Shown: positions 8,632-17,102, counted from the first letter of the stretch. The stretch: 64,000 bases of DNA from Streptomyces liangshanensis (GCF_011694815.1 NZ_CP050177.1:124001-188000), one strand, 5' to 3'. Translations and numbers: made by a program. Notes: generated by a model not told the origin, from the sequence alone.

Positions 8632-9362
8632 CCGGCCGGCTGCGCTGGCAGACGGCGACGGTCGAGGACGTCAGGGACGAGACGGCGACCGCGCGCACCC
8701 TGGTGCTGCGCGCACCGGAGTGGCGGGGCCACGCGGCCGGCCAGCACGTGGACGTACGGCTGACCGCGGAGGACGGCTACAGCACACAGCGCAGCTATTC
8801 GCTCGCGTCGGCCCCCGGCGGCGACCGGATCGAACTGACCGTGCAGCGCATCGGCGACGGCGAGGTCTCGCCGTACCTGGTCGACGTGCTGGAGACCGGT
8901 GACCAGCTGGAACTGCGCGGCCCGGTCGGCGGCTGGTTCGTGTGGGACCCGGCGGATCCGTCCCCGGTGCTGCTCATGGCCGGGGGCTCCGGGGTGGTGC
9001 CGCTGATGTCCATGATCCGTGCCCGCGGGAGCGCCGGGAGCCGGGTCCCCTTCCGGTTGCTGTACTCGGTCCGCGCACCCGAGGAGCGTTACTACGCCGG
9101 GGAGTTGGGCCCGGGAGGCGCCCAGGGCGGGCTGGACGTCACCCACCTCTACACCCGGTCGGCGCCCGAGGGCCCGCGCCGGCCGCCCGGCCGGCTCACC
9201 GGGGACGACGTGGCGGCGTACGGCTGGCCGGCGGAGTTCACGCCGATGTGTTTCGTGTGCGGCCCGACCGGCTTCGTGGAGCGGGCGGCCGGGATCCTCG
9301 TGGCGCAGGGCCACGATCCCCAACGGATCAGGACCGAGCGCTTCGGTCCTGTCGGAGGTTGA
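8601..9362 (+). CDS. FAD/NAD(P)-binding oxidoreductase, ferredoxin-reductase type
   Basis: Flavin reductase of 253 aa. The FAD-binding barrel (about residues 10-115) carries RSYSLAS, the RxYS flavin motif. The NAD(P) domain (about 120-253) has LLMAGGSGVVPLMSM and ends near CGPTGFVERA. It has no [2Fe-2S] domain, so it must pass electrons directly to a partner. The start overlaps the molybdoenzyme gene by 31 bases, implying strong coupling, and that protein is the obvious acceptor or donor (inference). Confidence 0.88.
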   Translation: MARTAVPGRLTGRLRWQTATVEDVRDETATARTLVLRAPEWRGHAAGQHVDVRLTAEDGYSTQRSYSLASAPGGDRIELTVQRIGDGEVSPYLVDVLETGDQLELRGPVGGWFVWDPADPSPVLLMAGGSGVVPLMSMIRARGSAGSRVPFRLLYSVRAPEERYYAGELGPGGAQGGLDVTHLYTRSAPEGPRRPPGRLTGDDVAAYGWPAEFTPMCFVCGPTGFVERAAGILVAQGHDPQRIRTERFGPVGG

Positions 9363-9363
9363 C

Positions 9364-9663
9364 ATGCATCCCACCGCGGCGGCCGGGCCCCTGACCGGCG
9401 AGACGTTCCAGGACGGCAATGTGCTGGCGGGCTCGTTCCGCGAGTTCTTCACCACCGACCTGACCACGGCGACCGGGACGTGCGCCGGCTGCGGGCACAC
9501 CGGCCCGCTGGCGGAGCTGCGCGTCTACACGCACGCGCCGGGGATGGTGGCCCGCTGCCCGGACTGCGACGAGGTGGTGATGCGCATGGTCCGGGGGCCG
9601 GAGGCGGCGTGGCTGGACATGCGCGGCACGACGGCGCTGCGGATCCCGCTTCCCGCGGAGTGA
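9364..9663 (+). CDS. DUF6510-type zinc-ribbon protein
   Basis: Protein of 99 aa that starts one base after the reductase stop. Two Cys pairs (CAGC near residue 40 and CPDC near 64) look like a zinc ribbon. The end (WLDMRGTTALRIP) is typical of small actinobacterial DUF6510 proteins. It is the third member of the molybdopterin/flavin module and may be an assembly or adaptor factor. No enzymatic motif is visible and the function is unknown. Confidence 0.75.
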   Translation: MHPTAAAGPLTGETFQDGNVLAGSFREFFTTDLTTATGTCAGCGHTGPLAELRVYTHAPGMVARCPDCDEVVMRMVRGPEAAWLDMRGTTALRIPLPAE

Positions 9664-9715
9664 GCGGACCGGCGCGGGCTCGGGAATCGAGGGGCAGGGA
9701 GGCGCGGGCCCCGGG

Positions 9716-10528
9716 TCAGGGCGCGACCGGGCCGCGCTGGCAGCGCGGGCACCAGTACGTGGGGCGCTCGCGCCCGATCCGGCCGTGGGTCTCGGACGCG
9801 ACGCGGACGGGCGTACCGCAGACCAGGCAGGACCGGCCCGCGCGGCCGTACACGTACAGGCGGTGGGTGGAGCGGGCCCGGACGGCGGCGCTGGTCGTGG
9901 TGCGGTCGACGCTCGCGCGGTTGGCCTCCAGCAGGCGCTTCGCGGCGGGGACCAGACGCTCGATCGCGGCGCAGTCGGCGACGGGGGTCCAGGGGGTGAC
10001 CTGGGCGAGGAAGCACAGTTCGGCCATGAAGACGTTGCCGATGCCGGCGAGGTTGCGCTGGTCCAGCAGCGCGGAGCCGATCGGGCGGCCGGGGTCGGCG
10101 AGCAGCCGGCGCAGCGCCTCGTCCGCGTCCCAGTCGGGCCCGAGGAGGTCGGGGCCCAGGTGTCCCACCACCCGGTCCTCCTCGCCGGTCCGCAGCAGTT
10201 CCAGGACGGGCAGCCGGTAGCCCACCGCCGTGCGGTCGGCGGTGGCGAGGACGGCGCGGATCTCGTGGCCGGGGCCGCCGCGCCACGGGGCGCCGGGCTC
10301 GTACACCTTCCAGGCGCCGTCCATGCGCAGGTGCGAGTGCAGGGTCCAGCCGCCCTCGACGCGGGTGAGCAGGTGCTTGCCTCGCGGGGTGACGTCGAGG
10401 ACGGTGCGGCCGGCGAGGTCGACCGTGGCGAGCGAGGGCACGCGCAGGTCGGACCGTACGAGCCGGTGCCCGGCCAGCGCGCCGTGCAGGCGCCGGGCGG
10501 CCTGGTACACCGTGTCTCCTTCTGGCAT
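9716..10528 (-). CDS. Fpg/Nei-family DNA glycosylase
   Basis: Base-excision repair enzyme of 270 aa, Nei2-like. The N-terminus MPEGDT gives the catalytic Pro2 and Glu3. A helix-two-turn-helix region sits near LDQRNLAGIGNVFMAE (about 150-165), and a C-terminal zinc finger has CLVC and CPRC pairs. It should remove oxidised pyrimidines by a lyase mechanism. The GGAGG site is almost adjacent to the ATG, an unusually short spacing, but the start is fixed by the need for Pro2. It is divergent from the DUF5937/HTH regulator at 10682. Confidence 0.9.
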   Translation of the reverse strand: MPEGDTVYQAARRLHGALAGHRLVRSDLRVPSLATVDLAGRTVLDVTPRGKHLLTRVEGGWTLHSHLRMDGAWKVYEPGAPWRGGPGHEIRAVLATADRTAVGYRLPVLELLRTGEEDRVVGHLGPDLLGPDWDADEALRRLLADPGRPIGSALLDQRNLAGIGNVFMAELCFLAQVTPWTPVADCAAIERLVPAAKRLLEANRASVDRTTTSAAVRARSTHRLYVYGRAGRSCLVCGTPVRVASETHGRIGRERPTYWCPRCQRGPVAP

Positions 10529-10681
10529 ACCTCCATCATGCCGCCCGCCCGGGCAGGCGGCTGCGGGCGGGCGAGCGGCGTCCGGACCTGCGGCGTCTCG
10601 GTATCATCGGGGGACGCGGTGTGCTTCCACGGGGTGCGTACGGGCCGGGCCGCCGACGGCGCCGTGCGCGGGGGTACGACA

Positions 10682-11644
10682 ATGGGCCTGCGTTTCCATG
10701 TGACCGGTGAGGATCTGCGCCGGATACGGGTGATGGCCGAGCCGGACGTCTCGTGGGAGATGCTGCTGGCCGCGCACATGGCGCAGTCGCCCGAGGTGCC
10801 CCCGTCGTTGCGGCGGTGGCGCGCGGCGACCCGGGCCCGGCTGACCGCCCCCGTACGACGGCTGCTCGCGCTGACTCCCGCGCGGGGGTACTCACCGGAC
10901 TTCCTGACGCCCGCCGAGGGCGCCGAGGGGCTCGCCCCGGTGCTGGAGGCGGTCCGTTCGCTGCCCCGGGCACGGTTGCGGGGGCAGTTGCGCCTGCTGG
11001 ACCGGCGGCGGCAGGCGCTGCACTGGACGGGTGTGCTCGGTGAGGGCGGCGCCACCGCCCTCACCGGGCTGGCCGAGGGCATGGGGGCGTTCCACCGGTC
11101 CTTCGTCGCGCCGTACTGGACGCAGATCAGGGCCCATGTGGCGGCCGAGCACGCCCGGAGCGCGCGGGCGCTGCGCGAGGGCGGCGTGGACCGGTTGCTG
11201 GCGACCCTGCACCCGGGCGTGCGGTGGGATCCGCCGGTCCTGGAGCTGACCGGTCTGCGTTTCGACCGGGACGTACGGCTCGGCGGGCGGGGGCTGCGCC
11301 TGGTGCCCTCGTACTTCTGCTGGGGCGCCCCGACCGTCCTGCGCGACCCGCGGCTGCCGCCGGTGCTCGTCTATCCCGTGGCGCGTGACCCCGGGCGGCT
11401 GTTGCGGGTGGACCACGTCGCCGGTGCGGGGGACGGCCCCGGCGGGTTCGCCGGGGGTCCTCCCGCGCATCTCGCCGACGTGCTGGACTCGTTGCTGGCC
11501 GGGCGGACGGACGACGCGGCGGCGGCGCTGCTGGGCATCTCCTCCCGCAGCTACAGCCGCCGCGTGCGCGAGCTGCTGGCCGAGCTCGGCGTCAGCACCC
11601 GGTTCCAGGCGGGCGTGGCCGCCGCGCGGCGCGGCTGGATCTGA
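10682..11644 (+). CDS. DUF5937/HTH transcriptional regulator
   Basis: Protein of 320 aa. The N-terminus (MGLRFHVTGEDLRRIR) and long helical body match the actinobacterial DUF5937 pattern, and a C-terminal winged helix (about 265-318, AAAALLGISSRSYSRRVRELLAELG) should bind DNA. The ATG at 10682 is preceded only by a GGGGG tract about 10 bases away. It is divergent from the nei-like gene. Target unknown; one-component regulators of this type often control a neighbouring gene, but no obvious target is adjacent. Confidence 0.7.
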   Translation: MGLRFHVTGEDLRRIRVMAEPDVSWEMLLAAHMAQSPEVPPSLRRWRAATRARLTAPVRRLLALTPARGYSPDFLTPAEGAEGLAPVLEAVRSLPRARLRGQLRLLDRRRQALHWTGVLGEGGATALTGLAEGMGAFHRSFVAPYWTQIRAHVAAEHARSARALREGGVDRLLATLHPGVRWDPPVLELTGLRFDRDVRLGGRGLRLVPSYFCWGAPTVLRDPRLPPVLVYPVARDPGRLLRVDHVAGAGDGPGGFAGGPPAHLADVLDSLLAGRTDDAAAALLGISSRSYSRRVRELLAELGVSTRFQAGVAAARRGWI

Positions 11645-11698
11645 CGGTACGTCACTCCCGCCGCGTGGCGGGCGACTTCACCGCGCGAGGACGGCCCG

Positions 11699-12103
11699 TC
11701 ACTCGAAGAAGCGCCGTACCAGCCAGTCCGGCAGCACGTCCGCGGCCGTGATCGGCGGACCGAACTCGTACCCGTGCCGTCCCGGATGCCCGAGCGGCAG
11801 ATGACACCCCTCCTCCGACACGGCTCCCTTCAGGAACTTCGCCGGGCAGGCGTCCAGTCGTACCAGCTCCCGCCCCGGGCCGTACTCGTCGTCCCCCCAG
11901 CGCGCCCACATGTCCCAGGGCGCGGTGGGCCCCGATCCCCTGACACACTGCGCGATCACGTGGTGCGGCCCCGCGTGGCCCGCCTCCAGCGTGCACCACA
12001 GACTCGGCTCGACATCGAAACCACCGTCCAACTCCCCCAGGGCGGAGAGCTCTTCCGGCAGGAAGAGGATCCGCGCGGGACAGGACACCTGATAGACCGA
12101 CAT
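11699..12103 (-). CDS. unknown protein with duplicated C-L-GH-G-H motif
   Basis: Small protein of 134 aa, starting at the ATG at 12103 after GGGGGTG; a longer in-frame start at 12145 is less likely. It carries the same motif twice: CTLEAGHAGPH (37-47) and CHLPLGHPGRH (100-110), both C-x-L-x-x-G-H-x-G-x-H. The matched Cys and His residues look metal-binding, probably zinc. It has no signal peptide or membrane segment. I do not recognise the family and there is no operon partner. Confidence 0.7.
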   Translation of the reverse strand: MSVYQVSCPARILFLPEELSALGELDGGFDVEPSLWCTLEAGHAGPHHVIAQCVRGSGPTAPWDMWARWGDDEYGPGRELVRLDACPAKFLKGAVSEEGCHLPLGHPGRHGYEFGPPITAADVLPDWLVRRFFE

Positions 12104-12211
12104 GGTCACCCCCAGGCGGCAAGTGTGGCGCCAGACCCTCGCCACGGGCAGCCCCTGGAGCCGACTTCACCCATTTCGGCTCGATCGCGCTCACCGGGGC
12201 AGACGTCATAC

Positions 12212-12568
12212 ATGACCACTCAACAGACCGGACCCCACGGTGACGAGCACGTGGGCACCAGGCCACGCTCCCAGGTGGAGGAGGCGTTCCGGGCGCTGGA
12301 GGCCGTCGCCGCCGCGCCGAGCGGGCAGACACAGCTCTCCCGCGGCGCCATGACCGGCTATCTCTGGGCGCTGGGGCGGGGCGACGTGGCTCCCGTTACC
12401 GGCGCCGCCGGACAGGGGGCGCCCGACCTGTCCGCCCTGACGGCCGAGGCGGACGCGGCGACCGTACAGCTGGAGGACGCCACGCGGCGGACGATCCCCC
12501 GGGACTACATCCAGGGGGTGCACGCCGCGCTGGCGTGGGTCTGCGGCCACAGCGACGAGCGCCCCTGA
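12212..12568 (+). CDS. hypothetical protein
   Basis: Predicted cytosolic protein of 118 aa. The N-terminus is Gln/Gly-rich and polar; the rest is largely helical ([14 protein letters not shown], and a C-terminal segment ending [19 protein letters not shown]). The ATG at 12212 has only a weak ribosome site; the frame is open upstream, but codon use and composition improve from here. No known domain recognised. It sits alone between a leftward unknown gene and rpmJ. Confidence 0.55.
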   Translation: MTTQQTGPHGDEHVGTRPRSQVEEAFRALEAVAAAPSGQTQLSRGAMTGYLWALGRGDVAPVTGAAGQGAPDLSALTAEADAATVQLEDATRRTIPRDYIQGVHAALAWVCGHSDERP

Positions 12569-12720
12569 CCTCTCACGCGGCCCGTGCGGCCGACGGGAAC
12601 CAGCCACGCGCCGCGCACACCCCGGACGGCCCGGCGGGAATGGAACCGCCCCTTCCGGCGTTGGCATGCACACGATGTGCGGACCGCCGTGAGGTGGTGC
12701 GCCGTACGAAGGGACAGGCC

Positions 12721-12843
12721 ATGAAAGTCCGCCAGTCGCTGCACGCGTTGAAGGCCAAGCCGGGCGCCCAGGTGGTCCGCCGGCGGGGCCGCGTCTTCGT
12801 GATCAACAAGAAGGAACCGCGGTTCAAGGCCCGCCAGGGCTGA
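12721..12843 (+). CDS. rpmJ: 50S ribosomal protein bL36, type B (zinc-independent)
   Basis: Forty residues, [11 protein letters not shown] through [12 protein letters not shown]. It lacks the Cys/His zinc ligands of the standard L36, so it is the C-minus paralogue that can replace the zinc form when zinc is scarce (family knowledge). An AGGGACAGG ribosome site precedes the ATG. A GAAA-tetraloop terminator follows at 12876-12901, so it is monocistronic. In many bacteria such paralogues are under Zur control, but no Zur-like box is visible in the 150 bases upstream. Confidence 0.93.
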   Translation: MKVRQSLHALKAKPGAQVVRRRGRVFVINKKEPRFKARQG

Positions 12844-12875
12844 CCGTCCGGGTGACGTGTCACCACCGCGTTCCG

Positions 12876-12901
12876 GGGGGCCGGGCGAAAGCCCGGCCTC
12901 C
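12876..12901 (+). terminator. GAAA-tetraloop terminator after rpmJ
   Basis: Stem GGCCGGGC / GCCCGGCC (12879-12886 with 12891-12898) closed by GAAA and extended outward by G-T and G-C pairs. A T-rich stretch follows shortly after (near 12907-12915). Confidence 0.7.
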
Positions 12902-12964
12902 GATCGTTACTTTTCTGTGGGATGCTGAAGTTTCAGGCTTTCCCCTTCTTCCCCCAGAGGCACT

Positions 12965-13282
12965 ATGCGCTGCGTCATCGCCCGCTTCCCCTTCGAGCTG
13001 GTCAAGAGCGAGGTGCAGCAGTCGATGAAGGGCATCAAGCCCGAGCCCATCACGGGTGAGTCCGTGGTCATCGGCCGCCGGGTCTTCCCCGTGAAGCAGG
13101 TGGGTGAGGTCATCACCCGCCAGGACCGCCGCGACTTCACGTCCTTCGAGGTCACCAGGGCGCTGACGCGTCTCGGTTTCACCTGCAACCCGGTGGCGCC
13201 CGAGCCCGTGGCCGCCCCGGCGCCCGCGCTCTCCCCGCTGGAATCGGCGTCCGCCCTGCTCGGGACGCCCGCACAGAGTTGA
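12965..13282 (+). CDS. conserved small Streptomyces protein
   Basis: Protein of 105 aa. It starts MRCVIARFPFELVKSEV; the core VVIGRRVFPVKQVGEVITRQDRRDFTSFEV is strongly patterned, and a Pro/Ala linker leads to a conserved-looking tail SPLESASALLG. I recognise the overall pattern as a short protein common in Streptomyces, but no biochemical role is known to me. It has no signal peptide or membrane segment and is flanked by the rpmJ terminator and a separate small gene. Confidence 0.75.
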   Translation: MRCVIARFPFELVKSEVQQSMKGIKPEPITGESVVIGRRVFPVKQVGEVITRQDRRDFTSFEVTRALTRLGFTCNPVAPEPVAAPAPALSPLESASALLGTPAQS

Positions 13283-13374
13283 TCCACCGGTCGTGACCGG
13301 GCCGGAGGGCGCGCCCCCTCCGTACGGGTCACGACCCTCCGTGGAGCGCCTCGCGCGTAGTACAGTCAGCGCCC

Positions 13375-13749
13375 ATGTCGAAGCCTGATCATCTGCTTGT
13401 TGACATCGCCTCAGCGGTGGAGTCCGAGCAAAGCAATCAGATGTCCCTCACCGTGGTCGTCCAGGGCGCTGTCATCACCGGACGGCTGGCACCCGAAGCC
13501 GTCTGGCGCCAGCGGGTGGCCGAGGTGCTGCGGGACTCCGAGCGCCTGGGTCCGTTCGCCGCGGTCTTCGGGTCCGCGGGCAGCGCGGCCGCCCTGCGGC
13601 CCGGCGAGGCCCCCACCCATCTGCACTTCCACGTCGCGCGGATCCTCCAGGGGAGCGTGGGCATCCCCGAGACGGGCGGGATGTACCGCATCGCCGTCAA
13701 GGACGTCAGCGCCTGGACGGTGGGCGACTTCAGCTACTCCGACCACTGA
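13375..13749 (+). CDS. hypothetical protein, faintly GvpU-like
   Basis: Protein of 124 aa. Near the start, LLVDIASAVESEQSNQMSL leads into a beta-rich core (LTVVVQGAVITGRL) that faintly recalls gas-vesicle accessory protein GvpU. No gvp genes are nearby, so this should not be read as gas-vesicle function. It ends at a very strong bidirectional terminator shared with the convergent helicase gene. Confidence 0.65.
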   Translation: MSKPDHLLVDIASAVESEQSNQMSLTVVVQGAVITGRLAPEAVWRQRVAEVLRDSERLGPFAAVFGSAGSAAALRPGEAPTHLHFHVARILQGSVGIPETGGMYRIAVKDVSAWTVGDFSYSDH

Positions 13750-13780
13750 CCGCCCCCTCCCCCGAGCGACCCCACCGACA

Positions 13781-13826
13781 ACACACCGAAGCCCCGGTAC
13801 CAGCAGGTACCGGGGCTTCGGTGTGT
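13781..13826. terminator. strong bidirectional terminator
   Basis: A perfect 21-base inverted repeat (13781-13801 with 13806-13826) separated by the tetraloop AGCA. It lies between the convergent genes ending at 13749 and 13865 and should stop transcription in both directions. It is among the strongest hairpins in the window. Confidence 0.9.
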
Positions 13827-13864
13827 CCGTACGCGCCCGCGTCACGGGCGCGTACGGCGGGTCC

Positions 13865-15454
13865 TCACGCGGCGCTGCTGCGCGCCGCGGTCGGGGCGGC
13901 CGACGCGGACGCCGGGCGCGGCGCCGCGCCGGTGCGGGCGCGGGACGAGGAGCCCGAGCGGTGGCCCTGGCCGCCGGTGCGGCCGCGACCGCGGCCGCCC
14001 GCCGACGTACCGCGCTTGCGCTCGGAGACGGGCGCGGTGATGACGACGGGGACACCGGACGGGGCCTGCGCGCCGGTGATGCGGCTCAGTTCGGCCTCGC
14101 CGGAGCGGACCTGGGTGATCTGCGGGGTGATGCCGGCGTCGGCCATCAGCCGGGTCATCTCCCGGCGCTGGTTCGGCAGCACCAGGGTGACGACGCTGCC
14201 GGACTCACCGGCGCGGGCGGTACGGCCGCCGCGGTGCAGGTAGTCCTTGTGGTCGCTGGGCGGGTCCACGTTGACGACGAGGTCGAGGTCGTCGACGTGG
14301 ATGCCACGGGCGGCGACGTTGGTGGCCACCAGCACGGTGACGTGGCCCGTCTTGAACTGGGCGAGCGTGCGGGTGCGCTGCGGCTGCGACTTGCCGCCGT
14401 GCAGCGCGGCGGCGCGGACGCCGCTGTTCAGCAGGTGCTCGGTCAGCCGGTCGACGGCGTGCTTGGTGTCCAGGAACATCAGCACCCGGCCGTCGCGGGC
14501 GGCGATCTCCGTGGTGGTGGCGTACTTGTCGGCGCCGTGCACGTGGAAGAGGTGGTGCTCCATCGTGGTGACCGTGCCCACCGACGCGTCGACCGAGTGG
14601 ACGACCGGGTCGTGCAGGTAGCGGCGGACCAGGAGGTCGACGTTGCGGTCGAGGGTGGCCGAGAACAGCATCCGCTGCCCGTCGGGGCGCACCTGGTCGA
14701 GCAGCGCGGTGACCTGCGGCATGAAGCCCATGTCGGTCATCTGGTCGGCCTCGTCGAGGACGGTGATGGCGACCCGGTCCAGGCGGCAGTCGCCGCGGTC
14801 GATGAGGTCCTTGAGCCGGCCCGGGGTGGCGACGACGATCTCGGCGCCGCCGCGCAGCGCGCCGGCCTGCCGGCCGATCGACATGCCGCCGACCACCGTG
14901 GTCAGCCGCAGGCGCAGCGACCTGGCGTACGGGGTGAGCGCGTCGGTGACCTGCTGCGCCAGCTCGCGGGTGGGGACGAGGACCAGGGCCAGCGGCTGCT
15001 TGGCCTCGGCGCGCTGTCCCGCGGTACGGACGAGCATGGCCAGGCCGAAGGCGAGGGTCTTGCCCGAGCCGGTACGGCCGCGGCCCAGGACGTCCCGGCC
15101 GGCCAGCGAGTTCGGCAGCGTGGCGGCCTGGATGGGGAAGGGCTCGTTCATGCCGAGGCTGGTGAGCATGTCGGTCAGCGCGGCCGGCATGTCCAGCTCC
15201 GCGAAGCTCGTCACGGCGGGCAGCGCGGGGGTGAGGGTCACCGGCAGGGCGAACTCACCCTGGACGGCGGAGGAGCGGCGTCCGTAGGAGCCACCGGAGC
15301 CGCCGCGTCCCGATCCGCCGGAGCGGCCGGGGGCACCCGAGCGGGTGGGGGCGGCACCGGAGCGGAAGCGGCTGACGCCGCCGTTGCCGGTGGCGCCGGA
15401 GCCGCCTCCCGTACGGGTACGGGAGTAACGGTCGTTCGTGCGTGTGCGGTTCAA
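13865..15454 (-). CDS. DEAD-box ATP-dependent RNA helicase
   Basis: RNA helicase of 529 aa, probably for cold-adapted RNA remodelling. A Ser/Arg/Gly-rich N-tail (about 1-65) and a C-terminal RG/RS-rich tail flank the two RecA-like domains. Motifs seen in order: TGSGKT (I), PTRELA (Ia), DEAD in VLDEADQM (II), SAT (III), ARGIHVDD (V) and HRGGRTARAG (VI). The TTG start at 15454 is chosen because AAAGG precedes it and the following residues (NRTRTNDRYSRT) look like the usual start of Streptomyces homologues. Upstream in-frame sequence looks non-coding. It lies downstream of a cold-shock gene, separated by a terminator. Confidence 0.88.
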   Translation of the reverse strand: MNRTRTNDRYSRTRTGGGSGATGNGGVSRFRSGAAPTRSGAPGRSGGSGRGGSGGSYGRRSSAVQGEFALPVTLTPALPAVTSFAELDMPAALTDMLTSLGMNEPFPIQAATLPNSLAGRDVLGRGRTGSGKTLAFGLAMLVRTAGQRAEAKQPLALVLVPTRELAQQVTDALTPYARSLRLRLTTVVGGMSIGRQAGALRGGAEIVVATPGRLKDLIDRGDCRLDRVAITVLDEADQMTDMGFMPQVTALLDQVRPDGQRMLFSATLDRNVDLLVRRYLHDPVVHSVDASVGTVTTMEHHLFHVHGADKYATTTEIAARDGRVLMFLDTKHAVDRLTEHLLNSGVRAAALHGGKSQPQRTRTLAQFKTGHVTVLVATNVAARGIHVDDLDLVVNVDPPSDHKDYLHRGGRTARAGESGSVVTLVLPNQRREMTRLMADAGITPQITQVRSGEAELSRITGAQAPSGVPVVITAPVSERKRGTSAGGRGRGRTGGQGHRSGSSSRARTGAAPRPASASAAPTAARSSAA

Positions 15455-15653
15455 TTCCGAACCTTTCTCGATGCGGCACGTATCGAGAATTCTTGGCAGG
15501 CAGGAGTGACCGCACAGAGAATCGCAAGAACGAGCCGGAATTTCGTTGAACGGAGCCACGCCGGGGCGGAAAGGGCCTGAGCCGGCGTATTTGGTCTCAC
15601 GTCGCCCGAGGCGGCCTTCTCGGCGGTCCGGGCGGGTCCTGCAAAAAGCAACG

Positions 15654-15689
15654 AGCTGGGGTCCGCATCCCAAGGAGCGGACCCCAGCT
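15654..15689 (-). terminator. intrinsic terminator of the cold-shock gene
   Basis: A 13-base stem (15654-15666 with 15677-15689), extendable by three more pairs, is followed on the minus strand by CTTTTTG about 8 bases later. It lies 17 bases after the csp stop and upstream of the helicase, so read-through into the helicase could be temperature dependent (inference). Confidence 0.75.
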
Positions 15690-15706
15690 TGTCATGCGCC
15701 CAGGCG

Positions 15707-15910
15707 TCAGGCGGGAACGATGTTCTCCGCCTGCGGGCCCTTCTGGCCCTGCGTGACGTCGAAGTTCACCTTCTGGCCCTCCTGGAGCTCGCGGAAGCCC
15801 TGGGCGGCGATGTTCGAGTAGTGGGCGAAGACGTCAGCGCCGCCACCGTCCTGCTCGATGAAGCCGAAACCCTTTTCCGCGTTGAACCACTTGACGGTAC
15901 CACTGGCCAT
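15707..15910 (-). CDS. cold-shock protein, CspA family
   Basis: Single-strand nucleic acid-binding protein of 67 aa with one OB fold. RNP1 is KGFGFI (residues 14-19) and RNP2 is VFAHYS (27-32). It acts as an RNA chaperone. The ATG at 15910 follows GAAGGAG at ideal spacing. The 369 bases upstream probably include a long 5' leader, as csp genes commonly have. A DEAD-box helicase gene follows on the same strand after a terminator. Confidence 0.95.
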   Translation of the reverse strand: MASGTVKWFNAEKGFGFIEQDGGGADVFAHYSNIAAQGFRELQEGQKVNFDVTQGQKGPQAENIVPA

Positions 15911-16279
15911 TTTGATCTCCTTCGGGGCAATGTGCCCGGAGGTCCGCACTGTGCGCACCCCACGTCGCCGCGATGATTACCCCGTCCGGAAGAATCCGGA
16001 AATACAAAAGCGCACCTACCGGCACATAAAGCCGGAAAGAGCACTTGAAGTCTTTGGGAACCACAACTGCAACTGAGATCAACAGTAGCACGGTGCATGT
16101 GGACAAGCACGGCAGGTGTTATCACTCCGCCTGCCGTGCCATAAATACTGGCCGCGCATCGAGGCTATTTCTGTACCCGCCGCAATAGATATCGCCCGGA
16201 TCCCGGGCGGCCCTTCGCGCGCGGATTTAACCGGTGTCGCCGCCGGGTGCGGTCCCGGTGGCGCACGTACGGTGGCGCC
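15911..16279. other. intergenic region with csp leader and divergent starts
   Basis: This region separates the leftward csp gene from the rightward DUF6629 gene. It is markedly AT-richer than its surroundings at about 16000-16200. A 10-base inverted repeat is listed separately at 16107-16139. I could not fix a convincing promoter for either gene. No plausible small coding frame with a ribosome site was found. Confidence 0.6.
16107..16139. repeat. inverted repeat upstream of csp
   Basis: GCACGGCAGG (16107-16116) and CCTGCCGTGC (16130-16139) pair perfectly around 13 bases. It is too far from any upstream gene end to be an ordinary terminator. It may be a hairpin in the csp leader or a regulator site. 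Confidence 0.55.
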
Positions 16280-16921
16280 ATGTGCTGGAGCGCGACGGCC
16301 GATCTGGTGGCGGGCGCCGCGATCGCGGCGGTCGGCGTGGCCTGTGTGGCGCGCGTGCGCCGACCCCGTGACCTCCCGCTCGCCGCGCTGCCGCTGCTCC
16401 TCGGCGCCCACCAGATCACCGAGGCGGTCGTGTGGGACGGCGGCGGGGGCAGCGGTCCCGCCACGCTCGCCTGGGCCGTGGTGGCGATGCCCCTCCTCGC
16501 GGTGTGGGTGCCGCTGGGCGTCCTGCTGGCCGCCCCGCCCACCGCCAGGCGCCGGCTGCTGGTGCCCGCCGTCGTGGGGCTCGGCGTCGGCGCTGTCCTC
16601 TCCTTCTCCCTGTCGGCGCGGACCGTACGGGCGGAGGTGCGCGGTCACACCGTCGGGTACGTCCTCGACCTCCCGCACGCGCCGGTGGTCGTGGCGGCCT
16701 ACCTGCTCGCCACGCTCGGGGCGCTGCTGCTCGCCGCCGATCCCCTCCTCCGGCTGCTCGGCGGGACCGTCGCGGCCGGGGCGGTCGTGTGCGCGCTGCT
16801 GTGGCGGCTGGAGTTCGTCTCCACCTGGTGTGCGGTGGCCGCGGTGGCGTCGGTCATGCTTTTCGGCTGGGTCCGGCGCACGGGCCGGGAGTTCACGCCC
16901 CGCGACGCCGGAACACACTGA
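16280..16921 (+). CDS. DUF6629-type integral membrane protein
   Basis: Protein of 213 aa with about seven hydrophobic helices and short loops. The conserved start MCWSATADLVAG and the motif LPLLLGAHQITEAVVW are typical of a Streptomyces membrane-protein family annotated as DUF6629. The ATG at 16280 is supported by the conserved N-terminus; GGTGG lies 5 bases upstream. No transport or enzymatic motif is visible. It is monocistronic as far as can be seen. Confidence 0.75.
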   Translation: MCWSATADLVAGAAIAAVGVACVARVRRPRDLPLAALPLLLGAHQITEAVVWDGGGGSGPATLAWAVVAMPLLAVWVPLGVLLAAPPTARRRLLVPAVVGLGVGAVLSFSLSARTVRAEVRGHTVGYVLDLPHAPVVVAAYLLATLGALLLAADPLLRLLGGTVAAGAVVCALLWRLEFVSTWCAVAAVASVMLFGWVRRTGREFTPRDAGTH

Positions 16922-17102
16922 ACTCCCTTGCAGGCGGCCCCCGTAGAGGCCTGAAAGGCCACCGGCGGGGCGGGCCGGGGCCGTTCGGATCCGGGGCCGG
17001 GGTGTCAAGGATTACTCAATACACAACAACACACCTTAGGCTGCGGTACAGAGGTCACCCTCGTGGGACAACAGCGGTGGCCCGGAACGGAAGGCGACCA
17101 CC

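Noticed and set aside
13375..13749. Gas-vesicle protein GvpU
   Set aside because: Only a faint pattern match; no gvp genes are nearby, so it is left as a hypothetical protein.
16107..16139. Inverted repeat considered as a transcription terminator
   Set aside because: It lies between divergent genes, so no transcript from an annotated gene ends there, and no T-tract follows.
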